DNA from: Linnemannia hyalina
Taxonomy: Eukaryota; Mortierellomycota; Mortierellomycetes; Mortierellales; Mortierellaceae
Assembly: GCA_019671135.1 (NCBI GenBank)
Contig: JAHRHY010000010.1
Coordinates: 434,001 to 498,000 of the forward strand
Length of the DNA stretch: 64,000 nt
Direction of reading: 5' to 3'
The position numbers and the translations under genes were made by a program. How positions within the stretch are numbered: position 1 is the stretch's first letter; every line of letters begins with the position of its first letter. The notes under the pieces are model-generated. The model had not been told where the DNA came from. It made no database searches and saw only the letters and a program-made list of their open reading frames with translations. Positions 8,987 through 20,885 of this stretch are shown here, in pieces.

Positions 8987-11900
8987 CTACGCCATCGTCT
9001 TGGTAGAAGCATTCGAACTGGACGTCGAAGCAGACAAAGCCGATGACGCCGCCTTGGATGCCACAGAGTTAGGGCCCTCTGTGGGTGAGCCTGAGCTTGA
9101 ACCAGCCGTCGTATCCAACCACCGCTCAGCACGACCCTGCTTGACAAGATCTCGGTACCACGATCCATACACCTTCTTGTTGAATTCGCTGACCGCCCGG
9201 ATCTTCTCCAACAACGCCGTCATCTCGTCTTCAAGTCCTGTCAACCCATGGGCCTCCATCTCTGCCGTGTTGAAGCTGAGCTTGGCCGCCAACGCCTCCG
9301 CCGCAGCCTTGTTGGCTTCTTCCGGCGATAGCACTGGGGGTGCTACACCAGCAGGGACAGGTGTGTTGGGTTTCCCTCCATTTTCCGTTTCATCTTGGGA
9401 CATCTTGATCGGAGATGTCGCCGTGGTGTCATTGCTCTGTCTTGAAGAGCCCGCAGACTGGCCTCCAGATGATGTCGTCGTCTCGTCGTCATCATCGTCA
9501 CCCTTGCTCTGATCTTCACTGTCGTTTGGGCCCTGAGAGGAGGACATAGAGATCGCCGAGGCAAGAGAAGCGCAAGAAGCCGAGAGAATCAGCATCGACG
9601 AACACGAGTGCAGATAGAGCCAGCGACGGAAATGGATCAACAACCGCTTCTGAATCAACTCGTACAACGTCGACGTTCTGCACAGCGCATTATCCAACCA
9701 TGCGGTCAGCAAATTCGTATTCGACGCCGACAGACTGGGAGACGCTGGAGCTGCCACCTCTCCAGCTTTGGGTGTGGCTGCTGTGGGTGATACCATGGCC
9801 GCCGCAGAGAGGGGCCGCGGAATGGCGACGAGGTTCTTCATAGGGTGGAGAAGAAGATTACTACCGGTCGCCATCGACACGGTCTGGACAGAAGAGGCAA
9901 GACTTCCGCGTCGAAGACCCACTGTCTTCGGAATCGGAGTTTCGGGCGAAAGTGAAGATCGTCGACTTCCGGCCGTAGCTGTTGCTGCTGCGGTGGCGGC
10001 AGCGCCATTCACGCTCCTCTCCCGGACCTTGCGCGCGGCAAACTCGATTTGGATCACAATGTCCTTCATTCCGCTGCTTCCACCGCTGGCACTCGATCCA
10101 TGCTGTCCTCCACCGGATTTGGTCTGCGTATTGGCTCCGAAATTGGCATTCTCGTCAGTTAACAACAGCCATACCACTTTCTTAATATCGACAAGATCCT
10201 GCTGCGTCCAGCAGTTTTGTGCCAATTGTCGGAAAAGGATCAATAAAATGCAGAGAATCGTCAAATCTTGGAAATCGTTGTGGAAGAGCAACAGGCGGTA
10301 GTGGTCCAGCTCGAATGTCTCCGGCATCGTATTCGCCGATCCGTGAGGTCGCAGTACCATCCCCAGTAGACCTAGATAACGGAGTGGAGATAAGTCAGTC
10401 ATATAAATATAAACAAAAATATCCGATATCCATATCCATATGACAGGCTGCGCAAATGACGAACCTTCATTCACAACGCCGTCCAGGATGTTTTCGCCTA
10501 TGTCAGTGCTGACAACACTCGTCCGTCGCTTGAAATTGATGGATGCCTGGGCTGGTGACAATGTCGCCGGACTTGATCCCTGTTTGCTTCCGTCCTGTTC
10601 CGTTGTTGGAAGAGGAGCAAGACTCGGTCGACGAGAAGGCGGAAATATGGCCACAGTAGGAGATGTCTTGCTGATCACCGACTGCTTAACTGATTCCCAA
10701 TTGAGCCATGACTTTTTGAACCAATTCGTGGTTCGATGGAGAGATCCGCCACGTCCTAGGTGCTCCGTAAAGTATTTCTGCTCGAAATCGATCGAATTAT
10801 CCAGTAGCCAAGGTCTCAGTGTGCGCAGTTGATGGTTGGCAATGTCCTATTGTGACAGATCGAGCACAATGTCAACAGCAGCTTCCAACAAATAATCATC
10901 AGGAACAGGAGCAGGAACACAGACATAATGAAAACCTACCAGCTTCATCCACTCCAGAATCTCAAAGCACATACGAATGCCGCGCACGATCTCCTCCAAG
11001 TCCACCACAGTGTGGACCATGGACTCCACAAGGGAGTCGCGCATGGGCGCACAGTGTCCCTTCAGCGAATCTCCGAGGTATCGGAACAACGCGTGTACAT
11101 CGAGAACACCGTGGTCAAGCTCTTGCAGAATCAAATCAGGGTCCAGAGTCGACGTCAGCAACGCCCTCTCCGAATTCTCCTGATGGGCGGCGTCCTGCTG
11201 TGAAGGTTTGGAACCATCCTGGTTTGTGGGCGGTGCCGGCAATAAGGACAGGAGAATCTCTCGCAGCTCGTCAATAAGCCGAGGCAAAAGGACTGCCTTG
11301 GGTAAGGGACACATCTGCTGGGCCTGCTGCTGGATCATTCGACTGGAAGGACTGGAGGCGGAAAGACCCGCTAGGTTAAGCATCTTGGTCGTCGCATCCC
11401 GTCGAGCTGAAAGAACCGCCCGGCGAGTATTAAGTTCTGCACCGACTTCATGCCAGAATCGATCAGCCTCCCGTCTCTTTGTCAATCCGCGCTCGCCGTC
11501 AAAGTTGGGCCGGAACTGAAGGTGCGGATCGAATACAATGTCGTGGCGAAGTTGAGGGTTTTTGAAGATCTCAAACAAATCCAGCTCGCGCAAGGTATCG
11601 CGGGTGATGGGGAGCATCAGCGTGGCAGGGCAGGGTTTGACAACCTGCATGGCGGCATTGGATCCTGATGGTCGAGAAGGCTGGTGAGCCGCAGGCTGTT
11701 GTTGAGAGCGGGAGGTAGACGAGGATGAAGATGCACCCTTTGGAGGAACAGCGCCAGTTCGCTGACCACTAGCTCCAGTCGATGGTCGTTGTTGAATCGG
11801 ATCCTGATACTGAGGGGTGGTGGACATTCTCTGGGAGCTCGATCCTGGGGTCAGTTGAGCGGGGCTGGAAGTTTCCTGATGTCTACCGTCTGAAGGATAC

Positions 11901-13726
11901 CCTTGCTGCGCCTTGGCTTCCTTGCGCACCTCCGAATCCAATGGGTGGATAGATGGCTCCACGTCAGCCCGAGCCGGGGATAGAGGCGTGAGCACTGGGC
12001 CATCCAGTGGGTGATGACGGTCATCCTGCGACTTTCCTGCCATATTAGGTCCTGATGATTCGCTATCAAATGGATGAATCCGCGATGGCTTCCGAACTTG
12101 CAAGACAACGACCCTGTCGTGTTGAACAGCAGGAGAAGAAGCGTGCATCTGGAATGATGGCTTTGTGGCATTGTTGAGAGTAACCGAATCCTGCTTATCT
12201 ATGCGGTCATTATGGTCCCTGTTGTCCTTGTCTTGCCATGCCAAGGTGCGGGCAGACTCTGGGTGGGTCGTGTCGTCGGGTACGCTTTCGTAGGTCTCGC
12301 CACTTTGATGTCTGGCGCGCTTAAGTCGCTCAGTGTTCCTGACACTCGAGATAGCAGAGGAGGAAGAGGAGGAGGTAGAAGGAGAGGGTACTTCAAACGC
12401 CATTTGCTGCAGCTGAGGGCTTCTCTGTCGCTTATGATGAGGGACATGTTGCTGGTCAATCTCCTGATGGGTTTGGATGCGCTGCGGTAAAGAGTTGTTC
12501 AGGGTCGAATGAAGCTGTGTCTGACTGTGGCTATGGGTAAGGCTATGGAGAGCCTGCTGCGGTGAGGGTGGGGGAAGTCGGTGTTGGATATGGAGAGACG
12601 TGTGAGAGTGTGATGGGAGTTCTTGGCTCTGACTGTGAGAGGTGAGTTCTGCAGTCGGGTCCTGTCCAGCTTGGTGTGAGGATGACTGCCTGCTTCTCCT
12701 TTCCTGCTGCTGTTGTTGTTGCTGGTGGACGATCCTATGTGATGGTTGAGTGCGGTCCGACACCGATACTTCGGACTCGGATATCGTTCGAATATGTCCA
12801 GTTGACTCCATATGCAATTTAGAAACGCTAGGTGTTTGGTGTTGATGTTCCAGGTGTTCAGCAGGAGAGCCCTGAGATTGCGTACAGTCACAAGAACTAG
12901 TGCAGAGGTTCCACGGCGTCCTAGATGAATGCGAGGACTTCTTGATTCGTTTCCGCCGTGAGGTCGATGCGATATGTGGGCTGGAGGACGACGATGTGCT
13001 TGTGCAGGAAGACGAAGGCACGGGCGAGTGGTGCGACGCGCTAGAACTACGCCGTTTGGACCTTTTCTGGTTGAACGAAGTCAGCGTAGGTACGGTCGAT
13101 ATATCTCGGATGTTGATACTCCGAACGTCGGTGACGATGACACTGTGCGCGCGTGTGGTGTCCTTGTGGCGACTTCTGCTGTTACCGCTATTTTTGCTGC
13201 TGCTGGTCGACCTGGATGCGCTGGAGCTGATCGTCGTTGATGGAGAGGAGGACGGAGGTGGTGGCTGTGCTTCTGCCTTAGAGGAGCTTTGAGAGGGGGG
13301 TATTGATGCTGGGGCGCGCGAATTGAAGATGCGAATGCTGGATAAGAAGTTTGGTAGGAAAATCCCTGTCCTTGCTGGCTGGCTGCTAGGATAGTTGTCT
13401 TCGTTTTGGTCGGGCGACGAAGGTGGAGATGATGGTGAGGACTCGCTGTTGGAGGTTGGGGATGGGCTTGTATCGCTGTGGGTATCTGGGACGGTCGGAA
13501 AAGGGTTGCGAATTGAGTCTGAAGGGTGGGTGGCAGCGGCGAGTGTCGGTTCCGCTTTGGATGGAGATGAAGAGAAGGAATGTACAGAAGAAGGAAGGGA
13601 AGAGGTGGAGATACAAGTGGGGCCTGAGGTTGGTGAAGAGGGAGATGGTGTAGCAGAGGTTGAGGTCGTTCCTGGTGAAGGAGCGATAGAGGAGGATGAA
13701 AGTGACGAGATGTCGCCAGGAGACAT
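8987..13726 (-). CDS. SOK1: SOK1/TCP11-family protein
   Basis: Exons 13726-10940, 10846-10465 and 10371-8987 join in phase to 1517 aa. The first 690 residues are disordered and rich in Ser, Thr, Pro and Gln. From about residue 697 a long helical TCP11 domain begins with ITRDTLRELDLFEIFKNPQL, and it continues through DIANHQLRTLRPWLLDNSID and a DHYRLLLFHNDFQDLTIL segment to the C-terminus. Yeast Sok1 was found as a dosage suppressor of protein kinase A loss and TCP11 acts in cAMP/PKA signalling in mammals; the molecular activity is unknown. The domain is interrupted by low-complexity inserts. Intron 2 (93 nt) has no in-frame stop, so retention would add 31 residues. The start was placed at MSPGDIS because upstream sequence is a CT-rich leader. 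The long N-terminal extension is typical of this family in early-diverging fungi only by inference. Confidence 0.9.
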
Positions 13727-14234
13727 CTTTGAAGAAGCAGAGGCCTCGTGTGTGGAGGAGGAAGGGATGGCTAAGAGAGCGTATAGGAAGGGCAAGGAAG
13801 AACAAGGATAAACAGAGAGCGAGAAAGAGAGTGAGAAAGCGTGAGTGTGAGAGTGTGAGAGTGTGAGAGTAAGTAAGTAAGAGATGCGTGTTGAAGGAGT
13901 CAGGAGGATGGACAGGAGAAGGACAGGAGAAGGACAGGGAGAAGTGAGGAGACAAGGGAGCAACGAGGAGAGAAAAAAAGTTGATTCTGGTGAGCATAGA
14001 TGCGATCCAGCATTCGCTGTTTGTGCTTTTTGTAATGTTTTCTCTTTGTGTCTCTCTGTTCTTGTGTTGGTTGCTTTAAGACTAGAGACATTCAAAAGAC
14101 CAGGCAGCTCCTCGTTTTATTATTTCTTGTTTTCATCATAACTCTCACCACCACCTCCTCCTCCTCCTCCTCCTCCTCCTCTTCTGTCTCCTCTTATTTT
14201 CATACTTTTTCTCGCACAAACGTGGAGACGGATT
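13727..14234. other. Intergenic: SOK1 leader and downstream region of the 14235-16049 gene
   Basis: On the minus strand this is a strongly CT-rich leader for SOK1, with a GAGAGTGTGA-type repeat at 13845-13881 and a (CCT)n run at 14148-14182. The minus-strand frame stays open through much of it, but the composition is that of an untranslated pyrimidine tract. Confidence 0.6.
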
Positions 14235-16049
14235 TCAAGTAGAAAACTCGATGGGAGGTGGAGCATCCTCAAAGAACACAATTAAGAACGGATTGTTCCT
14301 TTCGCACATACTTTTTTCAGAGTTGAGCGAAAAGAAATGGTCCAGGACACCAAAGACGCTCCTTTTGTAGCTGTTGAGAAAAAAAATATGATACGCTGAC
14401 CAACTAATCGAGCTGAGGAGGGAAATCCCTTCAAATCGCTTTTACAAAAAAGAGCGACAGAGAATTTGGACTCCTTCTGCCTCTCCCTCTTTCTTTGTCT
14501 GCTATTCATGACTTCATCCTCCTTCCCCTTCGTGCTTGTTTCCTTCGGAAAGACAAAGGAAGAAAATAAAATGTGTAGAAGCGAACAAACGAGGAGGAGG
14601 GAATGGGTTGTATGGCCTGGAAGGAAAGTGAAGGTTGGAGAAGGAGAACACACTTGGACGGAATAATGCAACACTGTAAACCACAGTTTACCACTGCATT
14701 ATTTTTCTATTTCTGTTTTCATACGCAGTGCACACAATTGTTTTGTTTGTCCTACTCTTGCACGCCTCTTCTCGCTTCAACCTATTCTATTATTCATTGT
14801 TCTTACAGTTGCTTCAACCTATCCATCACCCAAAATCCATCACTCTCCATTTCTACTCTTGTGTCATGACTCCCTATCGTCCTGCATGCCCGTCCGTATC
14901 GAATATTGTCGTAGTAACCGTGCTCGGATCAAAGGAAGAAGAAAGCACATTACCTTGTTCAACGCAACATTTTTCAGAATCATGAATGTCCCCGACAGTT
15001 ATCTGGGTCGACTTCCATCCTCCTCGGTTGTCCGCGCCACTGTCGCTGTTGGATATCCGGTGTTTGTCGTGCCGCCTGGACCGACTGTGCCTTGAACGAG
15101 GCCGCGAGGAGGATGAGCTGTCGTTGCTCAATATTTGGTGGCGGCTCGACCGAGAAGAGCTTGATTTTCTCCGCTTGCATCTCCTGTGTTCGTCTCGATT
15201 GGAGTTGTTGGCTTGGATGTCTGCCTTTGGGCTTGACAAAACGCTGTCTTGGTCCACGACGTGACCCACCACGACGACATGGTCCTGGCTGACTATAGTT
15301 TGTATCCCCAGACCATTACCGCCGCATATGCTGTTGTTGTTATTGTTATTGAGGTGGTTGTTTGTTTTGTTGATATTTTCGCTGTTGTTGTTGTCAAATT
15401 TCTCCTGCCGTGACAGTGAGGATAGTGAGGGGGATGATGGACTGCCACTTTGAGGTTGCCTCTTCTCCTGTGGTTGTGGCTGGTCTCTCGAGGACAGATG
15501 TTGTTCCTGTACCGAGGCAGCCAAGAGCTGGGATAGAGAGATGGACCTCTCAGGTTGGGAGTCAATTAATGGCGATAGTTGATGGTGGGTAGAAGAGTGA
15601 GTAGGTACTGTCGAAGTTGTTGGCGAAGGAGGGGGAGAAGGAGAAGGAGAGGGAGAAGAGGGCTCAAAGGGCTTGGACAGGTCAAAGCTCTGGTGGACAG
15701 CGAGAACGTCGGCATGTCGGTTGATGTTGGGTCGGATATGGGAAGAGGTGAGGCAGGGTACCGAGACTGTTGAGGCGCCTATGGTCCCCCGCCGAGAATG
15801 GTGGCGCACAGGAGCAGAGGATGAATTGTGAGGTCGAGAAGGGGGAGCCAACGCTGGAGACGCCGAGGTCGACACGGAGACGGAGCGGTAGGGGAGAGAG
15901 TGAGAAGAAGGGGTTGCAGAGGTTGAGGAAGTCGAGGAGACCGAGGTCGTTGCAGAGGCAACGAGGAGGGGAGTTGAAGACGAGGTGGCAGTGGATGCAG
16001 AGGAAGCCGAGGTTGAAGTTGTTGAGCCTGAAGTTGGATCGCGGTGCAT
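14235..16049 (-). CDS. Unrecognised protein: Ser/Thr-rich disordered region plus short ordered C-terminal domain
   Basis: I do not recognise this family. Three exons join with consistent phases: 16049-14954 (365 codons plus 1 nt, donor G|GTAATG), a 46-nt exon 14852-14807 (acceptor GAGTAG, donor CT|GTAAGA) and 14370-14235 (acceptor CTCAACAG), for 425 aa. Exon 1 encodes Ser/Thr/Pro-rich, Asn-rich and basic RS-like sequence (RRCKRRKSSSSRSSRH), suggesting a nuclear protein. Exons 2 and 3 encode an ordered, hydrophobic/aromatic tail: MESDGFWVMDRLKQLYKRSV, then FGVLDHFFSLN, CERNNPFLIVFFED and finally PPPIEFST before the stop. Such sequence appearing exactly across two good splice junctions argues strongly that the gene is real. 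It is a head-to-tail neighbour of SOK1. An exon inside the 436-nt second intron is not excluded. Confidence 0.7.
14662..14703. repeat. Interrupted inverted repeat (hairpin) inside an intron
   Basis: The left arm is AATAATGCA then GTAAAC, and the right arm GTTTAC then TGCATTATT. They pair as 9 bp, an internal loop of 5/3 nt, 6 bp and a 4-nt CACA loop. It falls in intron 2 (14806-14371) of the unrecognised gene. Confidence 0.85.
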
Positions 16050-16831
16050 TGGTGGCAAAAGGAAAAAAAAAAGAGAGAGAGGCCCCTATGAGGTTGTTTG
16101 ATTCCTGCTGCCTGTTAGTTGTATGTTCCTGTTGCAAGGCAATGGATGTGGGATGTCGTTGGCGGTGGTTATTAAGTAGGGGCAGTAGGAGAATGAGTTG
16201 GGGGCGGGGAGGAGAGGGTGGAGGAAAGGAAAGGCAAGGAAAGGCAAGGAAAGGGGGTTAAAGGGGAAATAGGGCGCGGGTGTACACACGGTCGGTGGTG
16301 GTGGTGGTGGCAGGAAGAAGTGGAAACGAACAAGGGAGAAAAAAAAAGGTAAGAGCAAAAGCAAGAGCAAGCAAAAATAATAACAACGACGAAGGCAAAA
16401 AGGTGCGAGGAAGGGAATGAGCAAAAAAGAAGAAAAAGAAAAGATGGACGAGCAACGAAAACTGGAATGGAATAAGGATTATTACAGAATAAGGAGAATG
16501 TACGAGGAGGTAAAGGAAAGCAATAATAAGGGATGGAAGACAAAGAGAGAGAGGAGAGAGGGTGAAGAAGAGGCAATGGAGATAATGGTGGAGAACAGAG
16601 CAAAGAAAAAGCTTCTTTTTTCTTCGACTTGGCCACCTCTGGCTCAGTCTCACTCACTGTCTCTGTGGTAGTTCTCCTTGTCTCTGCTGGGTGATCCCTT
16701 TTTCTCTTTCTCTCTCTTCATCACACCTCCAACCACAACTCAATCATCGCCAGGATCTCACCCCGACCTCGCCACCCTACCACCGCCACAGTCCCTTTCT
16801 TTCTCCTTTCTCCCAGGGCACCTTGTGACAC
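16050..16831. promoter_or_regulatory. Divergent promoter region between two unrecognised genes
   Basis: A 782-bp head-to-head region. The left half is purine-rich on the plus strand, with GGAAAGGCAA-type repeats at 16213-16258, GGT repeats at 16291-16312 and A/G-rich sequence to about 16610, so it reads as a long pyrimidine leader for the minus-strand gene. The right half is CT-rich on the plus strand. No TATA box is obvious. Confidence 0.55.
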
Positions 16832-18764
16832 ATGGGGATCCCATCACCAGACGCGGCAAGAGCATCGGTAAGAACGATCTGATCCTTTTTTCTCTTCGCT
16901 TTTATCACAACCACACCCGGAAACCCGCTTTTCCAGCGTCATTTTTTATTCCGTCCCACAATTCAAAAAGGACCCGCATAGCCAGCTGGAGAGGGAGACG
17001 AGGGTTCCTTCCCTCTGAGCTGGCCTAGGCATGAAAAAATGACTCGATTCGACTCCCGCTCTTGCCTTTTTCTTTCCCTTTTACAATTTGGCTTTTGAAG
17101 TGAGAGAAGGCAGGGAGAGAGGGAGAGGGAGGTGGGGGTGTTCTCACCCCTGCAAAAGTTTCATCGCTTGTTTTTTCTGCTTGTCATTCTTAAGAAAATG
17201 ACAACAGGTCATCCCGTCAGCTGCATCGTGCCTATGCCCTCGAATAGAAAACTTTTATTTTGGATTTGCTAATACACGCAGAAAGTCACTTCTACGAGAG
17301 GGTCCATAAGAAAATCCAACCCCATAATCCACATGGTCCATGGGTCTAAAAAAAATCTATGGCTCAGTCAGCTAACAAAAAAACCATTTCTTTTTTCATT
17401 CTCAGACCCAGGCCATCTTGCTAGCATACCTATGCGATCGATACCATGACCTCGCCACTTACGCATCCGAATCTCTCAGGCAGCGCGTCCACTTTATGGC
17501 AAAGCCCGACGGGTCAAACCTCAAGGACCTCTTCATCTGGGATACGCCTCTTTCAACTCGCTCCCTCGGACAAAACGTCTCTCTGCGCTGGACTCCAAGC
17601 CAGATTCAGGACTATATCCACCAGCATTGGTCAGCCGATCAGTTTCCTTTGCACCCGCCTAATAATTGCAATTCCTGGGAGGCTGCAAAGGTGTACTTCA
17701 AGGAGCTTGACCAGGAGACTGTCCAGGCCATAGTCCCAATCGGAGTTCAGGGAGATGAGGAGACGAAGATGGATGAGGTCACGCTGTTAGTCGTCCTAAC
17801 AGCTGAACTGGATTCAGGAGATCAGGACAAGGGTTCTTCCGAGGGGGGAGGACGCCCAGCAGGCGGTACTGTTGGAGGAGGGTCGGCGTCAAAGCAGGGA
17901 AAGAGGACTGTCTGGAGATATCACGACATGGTGGCGGTAAGTGAGACCAACTGGGAGCAGAATGGCTGGACCATCCTCTTACCAAAGCATTCTCAACTCC
18001 AGGAACCTACGTCATACGACAAGATTACAGGGACAGAGACTGACAAACAATCTGAAGGAGATGAAGAGAAAGTTGAGCAGGATGACGGCGGGGATGACTC
18101 GGATGATGATTACTGGGGCCAATACGGGGATGCAGAGGACGAATCGGCAGCGGACGAAACTAACGGCAAGTCCAAAGATAACCAGGACCCTTCAGGCGCC
18201 GCAAGCGAGGCACCCCTGGACCAAGACGCCGAGGAGGAACTCTACTGGCGCAAGTACAGTGAGCAGCAGGAGGAACAGGACGAGCTTGAGCGGAAAAAGA
18301 AGATGCCAGAACAACAGCACTCATTAGAACACCCACCACCAGTAGCAGCAGCAGGGCTTCACCATCTTGATCCTCAGGAGTCCTCCAAGGCCCCTACCCC
18401 GCTCCCTGGACAAGTAGATCCCAACATGCTGTCGTCTTTGCTTCAGTCTTTGGTCATGGAGGGCGTCCAACAGATGTACCCGACCTCCTTCTCGGAACTG
18501 GACCAACAGCATCAGGGCCCTCTATTGCAACAACATCATGCAACTGTCGACCTCCCTGTCGCTACATCAGCACTAGATACTATATCACCTCTACCCTCAG
18601 CAGCGCCTTTACACAAGGACAACACTTCACATCCGGCTGACAATGGAGACTCGCAGTCGAAACTGATGGACTCTATGCGGTCGCTGGTGGCAGACTCTAC
18701 TCGTGCAGGATATACCAAAGACCAAGTCTTTGCAATGATGGAATCCATCTACAACACACAATAA
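16832..18764 (+). CDS. Unrecognised acidic protein with an ordered N-terminal domain
   Basis: I do not recognise the family. Exon 1 is only 36 nt (16832-16867, MGIPSPDAARAS); a 538-nt intron follows, and exon 2 is 17406-18764; together 464 aa. Residues about 10-200 look folded: helices in TQAILLAYLCDRYHDLATYA and PSQIQDYIHQHW, then strands such as TVWRYHDMVAVS. From about residue 225 the protein is acidic and disordered, with DSDDDYWGQYGDAEDE and EELYWRKYSEQQEE, two aromatic YW motifs in acid-rich context. The C-terminus ends in a helix (KDQVFAMMESIYNTQ). The start was chosen because a short ATG exon ends at a GTAAGA donor in the phase needed by exon 2, while the longer upstream open frame has no ATG. 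The stop overlaps an AATAAA signal. A regulatory or adaptor protein is possible but not shown. Confidence 0.75.
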
Positions 18765-18833
18765 ACATATATATGGGCAGTGCATACAGTGTAGAATGGA
18801 CTAAAAAAAACCATGTATTTATTATCATTAGGG

Positions 18834-18835
<2 letters not shown>

Positions 18836-18871
<36 letters not shown>
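18836..18871. repeat. (AGT)12 microsatellite
   Basis: Twelve AGT units in the 179-bp gap between two convergent genes, in the 3' region of the plus-strand gene. Confidence 0.92.
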
Positions 18872-18908
18872 TTTTATGGGTAATAGTGGTTTCTCTCGTG
18901 TCCAAGTC

Positions 18909-18932
18909 GGGGGGGGGGGGGGGGGGGGGGGG
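18909..18932. repeat. Poly(G) tract of 24 bases
   Basis: A run of 24 G on the plus strand, 12 bp before the lipase stop codon on the opposite strand. The minus-strand transcript would carry poly(C), and the plus-strand transcript poly(G), which could form G-quadruplexes. Confidence 0.92.
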
Positions 18933-18943
18933 TTAATCTTTCT

Positions 18944-20885
18944 TCAGTGACCCTCTTTGTACATGAGAGTAGCGATGTTCATATAGAAATCAATCGCATC
19001 AAAGGGTTTCTGGTCATATCCAATCTTCAACCTATACCGATTGTTCAGATCCCAATGGTCCGCGTCCTCAGTGCCGACATAATGACCCCATCGCGCACTA
19101 TGCGTCGACACCAGACCATCGTTCTCGCCCTCCTTCGCCTTGATGATCTCCCATGGGATTCCCAGTGGTGCCCAGACAGGGATCTGTTTGACAGCGGCGC
19201 CATAGGAATAGTAGGAGACGCGGGGATCGTCGGGGGTGTTGGGGTTGAAGACGTTCTGGCAGTAGTCTGTCGTCAGGTTGGCGTAGGCTGGGGTGTCTAC
19301 GTATGGGATCAAGCGGTTCAGCAATGGGCTGATGATGGGGTTGCCGCTGGATTGGGAAGGTGGGGGTGGTGGAGGACCTGCAAAGGATCCCGTGGACGTG
19401 TATTGGTTGGAGTACGAGAAAGGTGGAGGGATAGTCGTCGTATCGAAAGAAGTGGATTCACCTGCAGTCTGGTATGCTCTCAAGGCTTCCTGAAGGTCCA
19501 GAGCCGCAGCTTTGGACAGCCGCGCAGCCTCGCCCAGTTTCCGCATGGCTTCTTCCTCCGCGTGTTGGAGGTGTCCGACTCCGATACTGTCTCTGAACCA
19601 GTCCATGACAGGGCTGCCTCGATGGGGTGTGGAGAGTGTTGTGAGGGATTTGACATCGTAGTTCTTATCGTGGATGTGGCTGATCAGGTACCTGCAGTCC
19701 AGTCCGCCCTATAATTGGTAATACATCCAAGATGACAATTAGTAAAAACAAATCCCGATCTCCAATGCCTTGAAACATAGCCATAGCTCATCCTTTGTCC
19801 AGATGGTTACCATAGAGTGAGCGAGAAAGTTTACATGCATGCCCTCGACGGTGTTGGTCAGCATCCTGTGGAGTGCCTCTGCTCGCTTCTTGATCGATCC
19901 CGTCCTAACAAAGTGGACAATAAAACGAAAGAGAGTAATAATAATGATAAGTGTTTGGCGCGCCTCTATTGGTCGGAACTTCTCCCCACAAACTTCGCCC
20001 AACAAAAAATCTATTTTGTATGTTCGGTTCCACATGAGCATGTCACCATGGTCATGCAGTCGTACAGGTACACCTCCTCGTGTCCACTCTTCCCGATCGG
20101 CAGTCTTGTCGTCACAAGGTCTTTTCTATTATTCTCTTCCCCACCACTTTTTTGTTCCTTCCTTGTGTTTCTATCAAAACATGCCACGCCTTGTCTTGTA
20201 TGACGCCAACAAAAAAAACCCCCGTGGGGGAGAGTAGAGTACAGAGATGAAAAGGCACTTACTTGGGCACACTGGCAACAATAACCTTGGCACCCAACTT
20301 TGTCAACGCCTTCTGAACACCCTTCCAGTAGTGGATCTGCAAATGTGGGATCGTATCAGGTCCCATCTTGTCAAACCCAAACAGGCCTAATCAATCACAC
20401 ACGCACGCATGAAATAGCATGGTGACAATGAAAATGAATCCGAGACAAACACACGGCAAGGTCAGATTCCACACCTGTTGAGGAGACGACACACGTTTTC
20501 GTTTCTTTGTATATACGGATTGCAAGTCGCTTGTTTGCTTACCATGACAGAGCACAATGGGATGTCGTGGCGCAGAATAACAAGAACTAACAACGGGCAT
20601 GGCGTATTCGTAATTCTGTTTTATCCGATTCTCCAACAGACCCCTCCAGGGTGATTGCAGCGATGGGTACTGTGCATGTCGACTCTGACTCTGCGACCGT
20701 TGCTGTCCGTGTTGGTGCTGATCGACGTCGCTTACTTCCTGGCTGTGGTCGGTTGAAGAGGAGGAGGAAGTGGCGAGTCCAAGGGTGGACTTGAGGGAGA
20801 CGTAGATGGCGTTGGTGGATTGGGCGGTCGCCGAGAGAGAGTTGCGGATCTGGGAGGCGAGAAACGTGGTCGTGTTCACCAGCAT
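18944..20885 (-). CDS. Alpha/beta-hydrolase triacylglycerol lipase
   Basis: Exons 20885-20543, 20386-20263, 19904-19811 and 19708-18944 give 441 aa. HPIVLCHGLFGFDKMG forms the oxyanion-hole strand and loop. The nucleophile elbow LAHSMGGLDCRYL is split exactly by intron 3, with Ser186 as the nucleophile. Asp384 (ENDGLVST) and His405 (DHWDLNNR) complete the triad; the NDGLVS and HxD arrangement is that of the Pseudomonas/Burkholderia lipase group and of the fungal homologues. It should hydrolyse ester bonds of acylglycerols. The N-terminus has no convincing signal peptide, so an intracellular role is likelier than secretion. A Pro/Ser-rich insert (about residues 275-315) occupies the lid region. 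Substrate range cannot be read from sequence. Confidence 0.9.

Noticed and set aside
16172..16657. Open frame starting SETEPEVAKSKKK upstream of the unrecognised minus-strand gene
   Set aside because: It begins with GTG instead of ATG and its remainder is a CT-rich leader.
16678..17028. Open frame overlapping exon 1 of the acidic-protein gene
   Set aside because: It has no ATG (starts TTG); the short ATG exon in another frame fits the splice phase.
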